Position numbers and translations under genes: made by a program | NCBI GenBank assembly: GCA_964019415.1 | Contig: OZ025868.1 | Coordinates: forward strand, 2,385,961-2,449,960 | DNA: 64,000 bases | Origin: Ianthella basta | Lineage: Eukaryota > Porifera > Demospongiae > Verongiida > Ianthellidae | Direction of reading: 5' to 3' | Shown here: piece by piece, positions 1-10,599 of the stretch | Layout: each line of letters begins with the position of its first letter | How positions within the stretch are numbered: the stretch's first letter is position 1 | The notes under the pieces: generated by a model | Told to the model about the DNA's origin: nothing | Database searches by the model: none | What the model saw: the letters and a program-made list of their open reading frames with translations, nothing else

Positions 1-57
1 ATGTTCTAAACATACTGTACAACTACACATCTCCGGCTTGGTCTTTGTTTTAAATAG

Positions 58-1180
58 AATGAGCCCGACTGCCCTGGCTACCCCACTGAGAAATACATAG
101 TGGACGTTGGTGGAGTGCAAGTTGTCAATATGACAGTACTTGAGCTGGAATCCAGAACCACCAACCACACTAATGGCTCTGTGACTCTGTCCCTACCTCT
201 GACCCAACGGCTGTCGGAGGAAGCAATGACAGTGAACATGACCAAGTTCAACACTGTCCCCACCAACATGAGTGATGACATGGGGAACATTGTCACTGAG
301 ATGGTGACATGGGAGACATCAGCTGTGTTTAGTGAGTTCAAAGTGCCTAGAGAACATGCAGGTGTCACAAATGAGCTCTAGGCGTAATAGAATGATGCAT
401 CATGTCTGTGTGTTGTAGAGTGCTATGCCTACAAAGGCACACAGTATTTGTGCTAGCTATTGATTTATAGTCTTGAAGTTATCAACATTTAAAATTCCTT
501 CCCTCACACCAGGTCTTCAATCACCAACTGTGACACCAACTGTGACACCAATTTTTACAACTTTAGTTGGTAAGTACGTACTGTATTGTGCACGTGATGA
601 TATCCAAGGCATACACACATGTGCTGGTGTACGCGTATATATTGTACCTACTGTATGTAGCCACATGCACTAGTCTTGTGCGCCAGCCCCTATTATTGTG
701 CAGTTTTGTAACTAACCTTCATGTACCTGCACTATTCCTCCACTAAACTCCTCGTCCATGTACGCATGTACCTACTTTATCAAGTGTATAATATTATATC
801 TACTGTTTGTCTGTCTGATGGGAAAGTTGCTGTATATCCCCTGTTCATATAATATATTGGCGTAATGTACTATTTCACCCTCATAAATCTGAGAATTCTT
901 CACTCTGCCTTCTATAATTGTCTAATCAGCATTAATGTCCTCAGGATGTGTGTAGCACACACTCTTATATTCCGCAGATACAGGTACCATAGCTGGGGTG
1001 TGTATTGGAGCGGTGGTAGTAGTTGGAGGGACTGGTATTGTTATCATCATCATCACGAACAAAGAAAAGAGGAAGCAGAAAGATGGGATGCAACCAACCA
1101 ACCCATGTCCGGTATGTATGAATGCAGTCACTAACATAGATATACACAGACACGTATTCACATAACCACGTGTACACATA

Positions 1181-1273
<93 letters not shown>

Positions 1274-2144
1274 CACTTGCACATACGCACACACAAACAG
1301 AAACGAAGACATGTACGCCATGTCATACAGATATATATACACACTACACCTGACACAGTCACACTCACCATGTATGGAAGTAGACACACCCGTAGACACA
1401 TACTGTATGTCTCAAAATTTTTGCAACCGAAAACATTTTGCCAATCACCTTCAAAACAGGGTGTCAGAAATTTTCACAAATATATTTTTGAGAAGGAGAC
1501 TATATTACATTTACAACTAATGGCCTCTATGACCAATATATTGAGAGCAATAGCTTCCGAAATTAAGCACACAAGTGCTTCTGTCGACGTTAACTAATCC
1601 ACCATCTCCCTATGTCGTCATAGTACATATTATTATTATAACGTCCGTACTATTATGCACATAAATGTTTGCGATAGAAATATTCGCAACTCTGCTCCAT
1701 TCATGAAAATTGCAAATATTATTGATTGCTAATATTTTGCAACATATGGCAGTACCACTATCCACTGTGCATCTGCAGGGATCAACACAAATTTGCATAA
1801 TTATACAGTACATGTGCATGGGGAACGCACACAAATTAAACTCAAACAAATGTGGTTGTGCATAAGTATTTGCAGTTGTACATTGGGTCCCTTCATCTGT
1901 GGTGCTCCATGTATTCTGTATGCAGACTGGCAAAGAGTCTCTTAGGCCACTGCCAGAGACTCCAAAAGGGATAGAAGATGGTGACAGTGTAGACCAGGAA
2001 AAGCAGCCAAGGATGAAGTCAACTGCAGTGCAAAGTTCCCAGCTGAATTCGGAGTTGGACTTCGCTAGTCGTGAGAATCGTCCAATGCCTGTTCAACGGA
2101 ATGAAAATTTTGATGTTCAGTACCAAAACATCAGTCAGGCGTAG
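58..2144 (+). CDS. R0: 3' part of a plus-strand FN3/TM receptor with ITIM-like tail (5' end outside window)
   Basis: Four exons join in frame: 58-331, 513-569, 978-1111, 1926-2144; all borders are AG/GT. Exon one is the second half of the FN3-like domain seen in the minus-strand paralogs (starts NEPDCPGYPTE) with several NxT/S sequons. Exon two is a Thr/Pro stalk (TVTPTVTP). Exon three gives a glycine-rich membrane span (IAGVCIGAVVVVGGTGIVII) followed by a basic stop-transfer stretch (KEKRKQK). Exon four is an acidic tail of 73 codons ending DVQYQNISQA. VQYQNI fits the ITIM pattern (V-x-Y-x-x-I), and YQN is a Grb2-type site. The TM and tail are unrelated to those of R1-R14, so this is a different subclass sharing the ectodomain. 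It is convergent with R1. The signal peptide, Ig and first FN3 exons must lie to the left. Ligand and role are unknown. Confidence 0.8.
1182..1272. repeat. (CA)n microsatellite
   Basis: About 45 uninterrupted CA units in the R0 intron between the TM and tail exons. Confidence 0.97.
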
Positions 2145-2530
2145 TTTAACAACTGCTCTTTCATCAATATTCAACACGCACATTTTTGTTTGCATCTATA
2201 TACGTAAGCAAATGACCAGTACTACCTCAGTAACTGTGAACTTAAGACAGTCATTCCTGTTTTCTATACTAATCTTTGTCCCTGTAGTGGACTATTGATG
2301 TGTAATGTGCTTGCATTGGTAGTATTCCATACAGTACCAGTTGTACATACATACAAATAACATCAAACCAAATACATAAATGGCTCAAGAAAGGCAATAC
2401 AATGCTGTATTCAGTCTATAGATCCCGTTGCCATGGTAACGTGCGTCTAAACGATGTTTCTAAACGTCGTAGACACACCGGGTGTTGTTTCGCGCCGTGT
2501 TCTATTTCGTCTAGCCGTGTTCTAATTTGA

Positions 2531-2694
2531 CGCGCGGCGTTCGCGCCTATGCTCTAAATAGCGATTTAGAGCATGGGCGTGGCACGCGCGGCGTTCGCGC
2601 TATGCTCTAAATAGCGATTTAGAGCATGGGCGTGGTGGCACGCGCGACGTTCGCGCCTATGCTCTAAATAGCGATTTAGAGCATGGGCGTGGCT
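2531..2694. repeat. Three tandem 54-56 bp units, each with a near-palindrome
   Basis: Units start at 2531, 2585 and 2641 with cgcgcg(g/a)cgttcgcgc. Each holds atgctctaaat-agc-atttagagcat, which can fold as an 11-bp stem. Units two and three differ from unit one only by small indels and one substitution. Confidence 0.9.
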
Positions 2695-3133
2695 TGGTCC
2701 CGTGGTCTATAGCAGAGAAACTGCAGCTGCGATAACAATAGTAGCTAACTCCACAACATACGATGCACAGGTCGCTCGGCTTACTTGTTTCGTCGACAAA
2801 CAGGGTAAAGCAACAATCCGGCAGCGGCCTACGAACCAGAGCCGAGAAAAGAACTGGTTACGAGCTGGGAACAGGCTTAGGACACCGCTCTGGGAAACGC
2901 TGTGGCTGACGGGGCTGACAGTGAGTAAGCTTACGTTTAGCTTACGCGCCGCATCCACTGCCGACCTTTAGGAACGTCTGCTGCGAGATGACAAACCCAA
3001 TATCCAAACGACGTATTCTCGGCCATTGTCAGAAATTGCTAACTACTTCCGGAAGACGCCTGATGACGCAAGTACGAGTAGTTAAACCGATTCGCTACCG
3101 CTCCTTGCCCAATCGTTGGGATCTATAACACTT

Positions 3134-3248
3134 AAATGCTGACCAATCGGTGTCTCTGAAGATTTAGACCACTCGGCACTCGGACGCTTCGCGCCCTCGT
3201 GCCTCGTGCTCTAAATCTCAGAGACACCTCTTGGTTAGCATTTAACTA
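3134..3248. repeat. Imperfect inverted repeat (hairpin, MITE-like)
   Basis: The left arm begins ttaaatgctgaccaatcgg and continues gtgtctctgaagatttaga. The right arm reads gctctaaatct-cagagacacc then ttggttagcatttaa. The arms of about 40 bp pair with a few mismatches around a GC-rich loop. It lies at the right end of the 2.4-3.26 kb insertion. Confidence 0.7.
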
Positions 3249-3311
3249 TTACATAGTCAACAGGTACGTAAGTTCGCTAATTGTTTATTTGCTAGTGCAA
3301 GGTACTTTGCA

Positions 3312-6300
3312 TCATTTTTGATGGCTCATCTCCACTGGACAGTAGCTGGGATTGGGTTGAAGCTGGATGGTGACAGGGTCAGTGGGAGGAGGGGGGCCAG
3401 GATGGGAAGGAGGAGGGGAGGGGCTCCTCTGATGGGAGACTGAAAGAGAAAGAGAGGACTGATTGCATGTTGTGAACTGTTGCTAGAGGTAACCTGATTA
3501 TTAGTGAAAGTGGTCTGATCATTAGTTTACCTTTCTGCTTCAGCTTGTGGATCTTCCAACACAACACAATATAAACAATTATTACCACGATTCCTGCACA
3601 CAGTATTCCGAAGTAGGTGATGGTAATAATGACGATACCTAAGGAAAGTACAACACTTCATTGACATAATACAAAATGCATAATTATATTTCATATATAT
3701 ATGTATATTTATTGTTATTTAGCTTCAGACTACAGCTTATACAGAAACTGGCAGTAGAAAGATCGTGTATTCAAGCATGCTTTAACCTAAGGTTCACCTT
3801 GATCAAGTACTGTAATATAACAGCCATCACTTGAAGATGGGGCATGTATTATACATATTAGCTGAATGCCTGACCTACGGGCAGGTTGCCAGCCTATTGA
3901 AGCCAGCGAGTTGGTCCCTTAAAATTGCCAGTTTTGAACTATCTGCTCAGGTAGCAACAGAGGCTGGCTGCTATAATGACCGTAGAGTTTAATTTGAACC
4001 TTTGCCGACAACGAATAAGATCTCCAGTAAACGAAAGTCCTAGAGACCGATAATTAAAAGTGGTGTCTCGGCCCGCGGAAAAAGGAAGTGCTCTCTTCAG
4101 CTGCAGGGCAGCTAGGTGAACAGCACCCCTCTAAGCTCATGTCCCCCCACTCCCTTAACTGGCATGGCTCGTATCAAATCCACCAATGACCGGTAGCGGT
4201 AAGGCCAGTCGATAATTTTGAAAATGGCGTGTCGGCCCGCGGAGATTTGATGAAGGTCATCTCACTTATCGGTCGCAAGGCAGCTAGGCGAACGGCACCC
4301 AGCTAAGAACATGGCCTTCCAGTCCCTCAACTGGTACAGAGCATCTTGAGCCAATTTCCTGCAAGGCGCCAATTTTATGGCTGAGCAAACATACTTAAAA
4401 ATTCTAGATCTTGCGAATTGTAGTAAGATATGGCCATGGGTATATGTATGTTTATATGTACAGTATGTACATTATTACTGGTTTGTTAAGTTAAAAACGT
4501 ACATCACCATGCATGCAGTATTATGGTTATGCAATTTACATTGATATAATTTCAATCTGTATTATATTATAGCAAACGTGCACAAAAATGATGTCCACAG
4601 TCATCAATATTATATGAATAATAGAAGAAATGAGTACTTAATAAAATTGGAGAGAGAGTTCAGGTTATATTAACGTTGGCACTTACGCACCATGCAGTAC
4701 ATGTAATGTACACAGCAGTTACTCACTGGTGGTACTGAATGCAGCTGCACTTGGTGGCCCAGGTGATAACATTCCAAGGTCTGGTGTACGAGAAGGAATT
4801 AAACTGCTAACACAATCTTACACAATACCATCGATCCCACAGTGGTATTATATATTATGCAGAAAGGGGGTTGTAAATTATTGATTAACATCAGCACTAC
4901 TGGTATAAATTTGTATAACTATTATGTAATTTATATGAAAACATGTGTGCAGTATTCTAATACACACATCCCTGCAACTTTCTAGACACCCGGCTATCTC
5001 TATAGCCACTTTAAGCTGGTCAAACACACCTGATGTCCCCCATGTCATCATCTCAGGGACAATGTTCCCCATGTCATTGCTCATGTTGGTGGGGACAGTG
5101 TTGAACTTGGTCATGTTCACTGTCACTGCCTCCTCTGACAGCCGTTGGGTCAGAGGTAGGGACAGAGTCTCACGCCTATTTGAATTGACTGTGATCCTGG
5201 ACTGGAACTCATCTGCTGTTATGTTAGCAACTTGCACTCCATCAATGTCAACTGTGTACCTCTCAGTGGGGTAGCCAGGGCAGTCGGGCTCATACTGAAC
5301 GGATAGACATCAATAAATGCATGCACCATCGTTGCATGATGGCTGGATGCTTTAATGCACTGCATCACAAAGTCATGTCACACATGTACACATGTCAACA
5401 ATTAGTATAGTGTGTCTCACTTGTACAAATGTCACATTGATGAGGTCACCATCTGCTCCAATAGTGACGCTGGTAATGATGAACCGGCCAGGACCTAAAG
5501 AATCAGCCGGCACCACCATGTACTGCACATACATACATAATGGTCACTATAAAACAAGTGTATTCCTTCCACTTATAATATTATATCATTTTGCATATAT
5601 TGTTAAACCCCTATGGAACTAACAAAAATGGGTTATCCACTGTATATTTAATAAGAATCCATTATAAGAATCAAATAAATTCTTATAATTCTTTCTTAAG
5701 TGGTTGTGGCTAGGTGAGATAATTGCCTCACCTATGTACACATAAAGTCTAACTTGCTAGCCCCTCCATCTGCATGTACAATCACTCACCTAACATCACA
5801 CTGTCTTCCACCACAATGGTGTTTCCTTGTTGGTTGCCAAGCACTGCAGTGGCAGTGGAGTGGTAGGTCCTACACCTCTCCAGGTTGCTGATGGTTTATT
5901 CCACAGTGCACCCACTGGAGGTGGTACTGACTACTGAGAGAGGGGACACAGTGTGCTCCACTGAGAAGTACGAGGTGCACCTCGGGTAGAGGCTGCAGCT
6001 CTCTTGGAAGGAGTAGGTGAAGGTGGAGAGGCGCTCAGTGAAGTTGGCAGTGAAGTTCACCAATGAGAGCGCTGGTTGGTAATCTGTAAGAATAATACAG
6101 CATTAGTATTACAGTACATAACTGGCAGTGAGTAAAGGGTGGGGTCACTGAGGTTGAGAGGGAGCTGGGCACAGCTCACAACTACATACATAGATGCAAG
6201 CTGGTAGCTATGCATACATGTACAAATAATTATGCCTTTATTTATGCACTGCATGGTACAAGGTCATAGATACTTGTATCATATTCTTTGGCCACAAGGT

Positions 6301-7143
6301 GAATTTTATGGATCAACATAACTGTGCAATACAACATTATACAATTCCTGGCAGGTAATGCAAGACAAATGAGGTATGTAACGTGCTGTGACTAACCATT
6401 AGGAACAAAAGTGTACTTGACTGCATTGCTCTTGATGGGAGTGCCCAGTATGCTGTACACACACTGGAAAACATATCCATCCAGAGCTGTTACATCACCC
6501 ACTCCAGTAACTGTCACTCTGTGTTCTGTTCTGTTCTGGAAAGAGTACATTGTCAACCCAGGGAATGCAGTGGCAAGGAGTTCACCACCCTCCACTGTCC
6601 CATTGTGTATCCAGGTTGGGTCAGAAAGAATGTCATCATGTCTGCAGATGAGGGTGAGTTGGTCTGAACAGTCCCCTTGGAGCTCCAAGGAGACACTTAA
6701 GGCAGCTGTGGGATGGAACGAATGCTTAGTGTGCCTGCCATGTAGCTATACAGCTATATACAGTACACCATACACTATACGTAGCACATATGCATAGCTA
6801 CTACATTTATACAAATTCTCTTATCTGAGTCAGTGCTACGTATTCTGCATACATAACAACCACAGCTTACTGTGTAGTACTGAAGCAGCTGTAAAGAAGT
6901 ATAATGTTGTCAGTGGAGTTAGAAGCGCGCAGAGCACACAGATCATACGTACAATGTACCAGCTCATTTACCTCCAGTAGAGCACTCCAGCACTAGTACA
7001 ACAGTGATAGCCAACAGGGAGACTGTGTGACCACTTGCACCTACATGGGGGGGGGGGAGGGGAGGGGAGAGGTGAGGTACACAACTGAACAAGTGAAGGT
7101 GAAGTAGACTAAAATCAATCCACTAACTAAATGGAACGGCCAT
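3312..7143 (-). CDS. R1: Ig/FN3 single-pass receptor, short-tail class
   Basis: Exons: 7128-7143, 6972-7040, 6397-6705, 5790-6083, 5421-5494, 5021-5294, 4727-4744, 3531-3638, 3312-3439; total 1290 nt, 429 aa. Order: signal peptide about 1-28, Ig about 29-131 (LICRH, WIHNGT, FQCVY), FN3-like 132-229, split FN3-like 230-345, six-residue stalk, TM about 355-380 (ILCAGIVVIIVYIVLCW), tail of about 42 residues. The tail keeps the proximal tyrosine (NPSYCPVEM) but stops at SHQK, so the ITIM-like SKYVNL end is missing. Oddity: the donor after the 274-nt exon, gtgagc in paralogs, reads accagc here; without it the transcript would need another donor with a different phase. The frame is otherwise open throughout, so the gene may be recently damaged. 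R6 and R14 share its TM and tail type. Confidence 0.7.
3861..4430. mobile_element. Insertion in R1 intron 7 with two imperfect 160-bp repeats
   Basis: The homologous R6 intron runs straight through (near 23810-23830), whereas R1 has about 570 extra bases. Inside are two diverged copies of a unit starting with a cgataatt motif (near 4048 and 4209), then tcggcccgcgg, a gcagctagg(t/c)gaac motif and a ccct(t/c)aactgg motif. It encodes nothing recognisable, and I could not see a target duplication. Confidence 0.5.
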
Positions 7144-7556
7144 TTTAAAGCTGTGTACACATGTACAATGGGAATGTCCCTTATTAGCAGTCCTGCATAT
7201 GCATGCTTCAGAGCAGGACTAGAATCTCAACTGCAGTACATGGATTAATATACAGTAGACACTCTACAGTATAAGCTATAACATTAAATGGGCCGAGCAT
7301 AGTAAAGATACATCAAATTATTCGAAAGACACCCATATAATCTAGATTTCTTCCTCAGCTAGTCCTCCACACACAGCTAGCTCTGACTGCTGTTAGTCCA
7401 AAATGTTCACGTTGGTAGCTTTACAAGCAAGCTACTGTACAGTACTAACACACGAATACAAATTTAATGAATAAGAATAATTTTGTAAGCACAAGTGTCA
7501 GACCAGTGATTAAGAACGAAATGCACACTGTCCCTACAACAGTGATTAGTGAAACA

Positions 7557-8269
7557 TTACAAATTGACATATTTAGATTCATTCTCCAGCCGGCTGCTCA
7601 TTAGCTGTTGATGGCTCATTTCCACTGAACAGTAACTTGGGTTGGGTTGGAGCTGAATGCTGGTGGGTTCACCAGAGGGGATGGGGTCAGCAGCAGTGGA
7701 TGGGCCAGTAGAGGGGGTGGGGTCACTAGTGGGGGAGGGGTCACCAAATGGGGTCGGTTCACTGAGGTTAAGTGGGAGCTGGACACTGCAGGTACTACAG
7801 TGTGAGCCTGAAATTGAAAGCAGATTAGCAAATTTTAAATAATCTCCAGTAGTGCATGTATGTACATGTGTTCACTCCTACCATCACAAGCACTAAAGTG
7901 TGAGACTGAAATAGAGAACAGCAATTAAAACTTTGAGTACATGTCCTTCGGTTCATTGTCATGAACCATGCATGCAGGAGCAGTACAAGTGTCCATCAAC
8001 TAATAGTGCATACATGTGTACAATGTGATCAATGGGTTACCTTTCTGTTTCAAAGTGTGTACCTTCCAAAACAACACAGCAGTGATACCTCCAAATATGG
8101 TCATACTGACAATGTACAGTGCAGTGAGAGAGTACACCACACCTGTAAAGACCTCCTGTGAGACTGACAGAGGTGACAGGTGACAGAGATATAGATTTAT
8201 ACAATTAATAAACACATTAGTAGATGCGCACACACGCATAAGCACATGCACACCTGCACACGTACACAT

Positions 8270-8334
<65 letters not shown>

Positions 8335-8370
8335 TACGCAGATGCACATGCACTCAAACACACACACACT

Positions 8371-8414
<44 letters not shown>

Positions 8415-10186
8415 TTGGATTTGATGATGCTGAAGTTGCTGTTGGATTGAATACATCTGTACACGGCATAATAATACCAGTCTGAATTTGATAACTTGTG
8501 CTTCACCACCCTCGTACCCAGGCTTTTGCTAAAACTAGTGAAAGCTTGTGTACAAAGCTAGTGCTCCACCTGACAGTTTAACATGGAGGAGGTGTAATTC
8601 CACAACACTATGCTTACACTTTGACTGATTATGACAATATTTCCTCAATGTACTATTATTATAATTTATAGAATACAATAGTATCAGACAGTATGCATAG
8701 CATTGTGTGATCTCAATGCATGTAGCTAGAGATGGTTACATTCTGTTCAATTCATACCTTCTGTTGTGAAGTTCACTGTAGCCACCTCACTGTACACAAC
8801 TGGGTCACTTGAAGTGAACCCAAACAACTCCACTTGGTAGTCTGTGCCATTCATCAGGTTGGTGATGATGTATGCTGTTGCACCTGGTACAGTCACAGCA
8901 CTCTGCCCCTCCCCCCTCTGGGCAACCCCACCCACCACAGGGTACCAGGTGATGTTGTAGGAGAAGGTAAAATTAGTGAAGCAGGGTCCTTTGTCAGTGT
9001 GGTGCCATGATGACGTTGCCATGGTACCATTCACCACAACACATGTGAATGTTGGTGGTGCAGCAATGTCTGAACAAATTGACCAATTCAAGGAGATGAA
9101 AAGGCAATGTATTCAGTACATACAGTGCAGCCCACTCAGGTATTACAGCACTGATACAGACTGTAAGTTAGTGTCCACATTAGAGTACATGTACAGGTAA
9201 CAGTGCTGCAAATTGATTACATCATAGCTGATATAGCAAGCACCTAGCTACTCTGGCACAGATTGGACACATACAATAGGTGTTGGCCACAACATTGTAT
9301 AGTATGGTTCAATAATTGTCCATGGATAAGGACTCCAGTAGCACTGCACAATATTATGCATGGCATACAGTAAACATTCAGTTTGTAGCAGCACTGCATC
9401 TATGACATTTGGGGCAACGTGTTGTGTGTGACTGACCATTCGGAACAAAAGTGTACTTGACTGTATTGCTCTTGATGAGGGTGCCCTGTATGCTGTACGC
9501 ACAATGGAAAACATATCCATCCAGAGCTGTTACATCATCCACTTCAGTGACTGTCACTCTGTGTTCTGTGCTGTTTTGGAAAGAGTACATCGTTAACCCA
9601 GGGAAGGCTGAGGCAAGGAGTTCACCACCCTCTGCTGTCCCATTGTGTATCCAGGCTGGGTCAATAGGAACAGCATCATGTCTACAGATGAGGGTGAGTT
9701 GATCTGAACAGTCCCTTTGGAGCTCCAGGGAGACACTGAAGGCAGCTGTGAGATGAAATGAATGCGTATATAGTGCATGCACGAAATAGCTGCCATGTAA
9801 CTATACAGCTATATACAGTACACCATACACTATACATAGCACATACGCATAGCTACTACATTTATACAAATTCCCTTATCTGAGTCAGTGCTACGTATTC
9901 TGCATACATAACAACCACAGCTTACTGTGTAGTAGTGGAGCTGTAAAGAAGTATAATGTTGTCAGTGGAGTTAGAAGCACACAGACCATACGTACAATGT
10001 ACCAGCTCATTTACCTCCAGTAGAGCACTCCAGCACTACTACAACAGTGATAGCCAACAGGGAGACTGTGTGACCACTTGCACCTACAGTACATGGGGTG
10101 AGAGAGAGGTGAGGTACACAACTGAACAATTGAAGGAGAAGTAGACTGAGGATGAAATAAATCCACTAACTAAATGAGACGGCCAT
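7557..10186 (-). CDS. R2: Ig + single FN3 receptor with long ITIM-like tail
   Basis: Exons: 10171-10186, 10015-10083, 9437-9745, 8758-9069, 8412-8456, 8041-8163, 7557-7807; 1125 nt, 374 aa, fully open. Signal peptide 1-28; Ig 29-131 (CSDQLTLICRH, WIHNGTAEGG, VFHCAYS); one classical FN3 at 132-235 (NLMNGTDYQVELFGFTSSDP) instead of the two FN3-like domains of most paralogs; Ser/Thr stalk; TM exon (VFTGVVYSLTALYIVSMTIF); Pro/Thr tail 292-374. The tail has two tyrosines: SYCSVEM and the C-terminal SKYVNL (ITIM pattern S-x-Y-x-x-L, also a Grb2-type YVN). The stalk donor lies at the edge of a GT microsatellite (GTGCGTGTGT). R7 is its decayed sister. One of the best-preserved genes here. Confidence 0.85.
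8271..8413. repeat. Interrupted (CA)n microsatellite
   Basis: Two long CA tracts separated by a short mixed segment. On the gene strand it is (GT)n and directly abuts the stalk-exon donor of R2. Confidence 0.95.
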
Positions 10187-10212
10187 TTTGAAGCTGTATA
10201 CACATGTACAAT

Positions 10213-10223
10213 GGGACTGTCCC
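10213..10223. promoter_or_regulatory. Conserved kappaB-like palindrome GGGACTGTCCC upstream of the receptor ATG
   Basis: An 11-bp palindrome 27 bp upstream of the R2 start codon. The identical motif lies upstream of R4 (18418-18428), R5 (23002-23012), R6 (26832-26842), R7 (29732-29742), R8 (33742-33752), R9 (37288-37298), R11 (48912-48922), R13 (59058-59068) and R14 (63850-63860). R1 (7170-7180) and R12 (54111-54121) differ by one base; R3 and R10 are degraded. It differs by one base from the classical GGGACTTTCC kappaB site. Whether it lies in a promoter or a 5' UTR cannot be told, and part of the conservation reflects recent duplication. Confidence 0.45.
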
Positions 10224-10599
10224 TTATTAGCAGTCCTGCATATGCATGCTTCAGAGCAGGACTAGAGTCTCAAGTGCAATGCATGGATTAATATACAGTA
10301 GACACTCTTTGGTATAAGCTATAAACAATAAATGGGCCATGTATAGTAAAGATACATCAAATTATTCAAAAGACACCCATATAATCAAGATTTCTTCCTC
10401 AGTCCTCCACACACACCTAGCTCTGACTGCTGTTAGCTAGTCCAATGTGTTCACAATCATAGTATTGCAGCAAGCTACTGTGCAGTGCTAACATAAGAAT
10501 ACAAATGTAATGAATAAGAATAACTTTATAAGTACATGTTTCAGACTAGTGATTAATGAAGAATTGCACACTGTCCATACAATAGTGATTAGTGAAACA

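Larger units (their letters stand above)
2418..3262. mobile_element. GC-rich insertion of about 0.84 kb between R0 and R1
   Basis: The 3' flanks of R1 and R6 are paralogous (both carry tggctcaagaaaggcaatac upstream and a tttgctaattgtttatt-like stretch next to the tail). In R1 this flank is interrupted by about 840 bp that R6 lacks. The insert is more GC-rich, and holds three tandem palindromic units and a terminal hairpin, annotated separately. An open frame at 2702-2971 shows no recognisable domain and I do not call it a gene. No clear target duplication was found, so the class is unknown. Confidence 0.5.

Noticed and set aside
922..1401. Long Cys-Val or Thr-His reading frames over CA repeats (also at 8.2, 15.2, 19.5, 27.9, 30.7, 38.2, 51.1, 55.0 and 59.8 kb)
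   Set aside because: They are translations of (CA)n/(GT)n microsatellites, not genes.
2702..2971. 89-codon plus-strand frame in the GC-rich insert
   Set aside because: The opposite strand is equally open, there is no domain or splice context, and it lies inside a repeat-like insertion.
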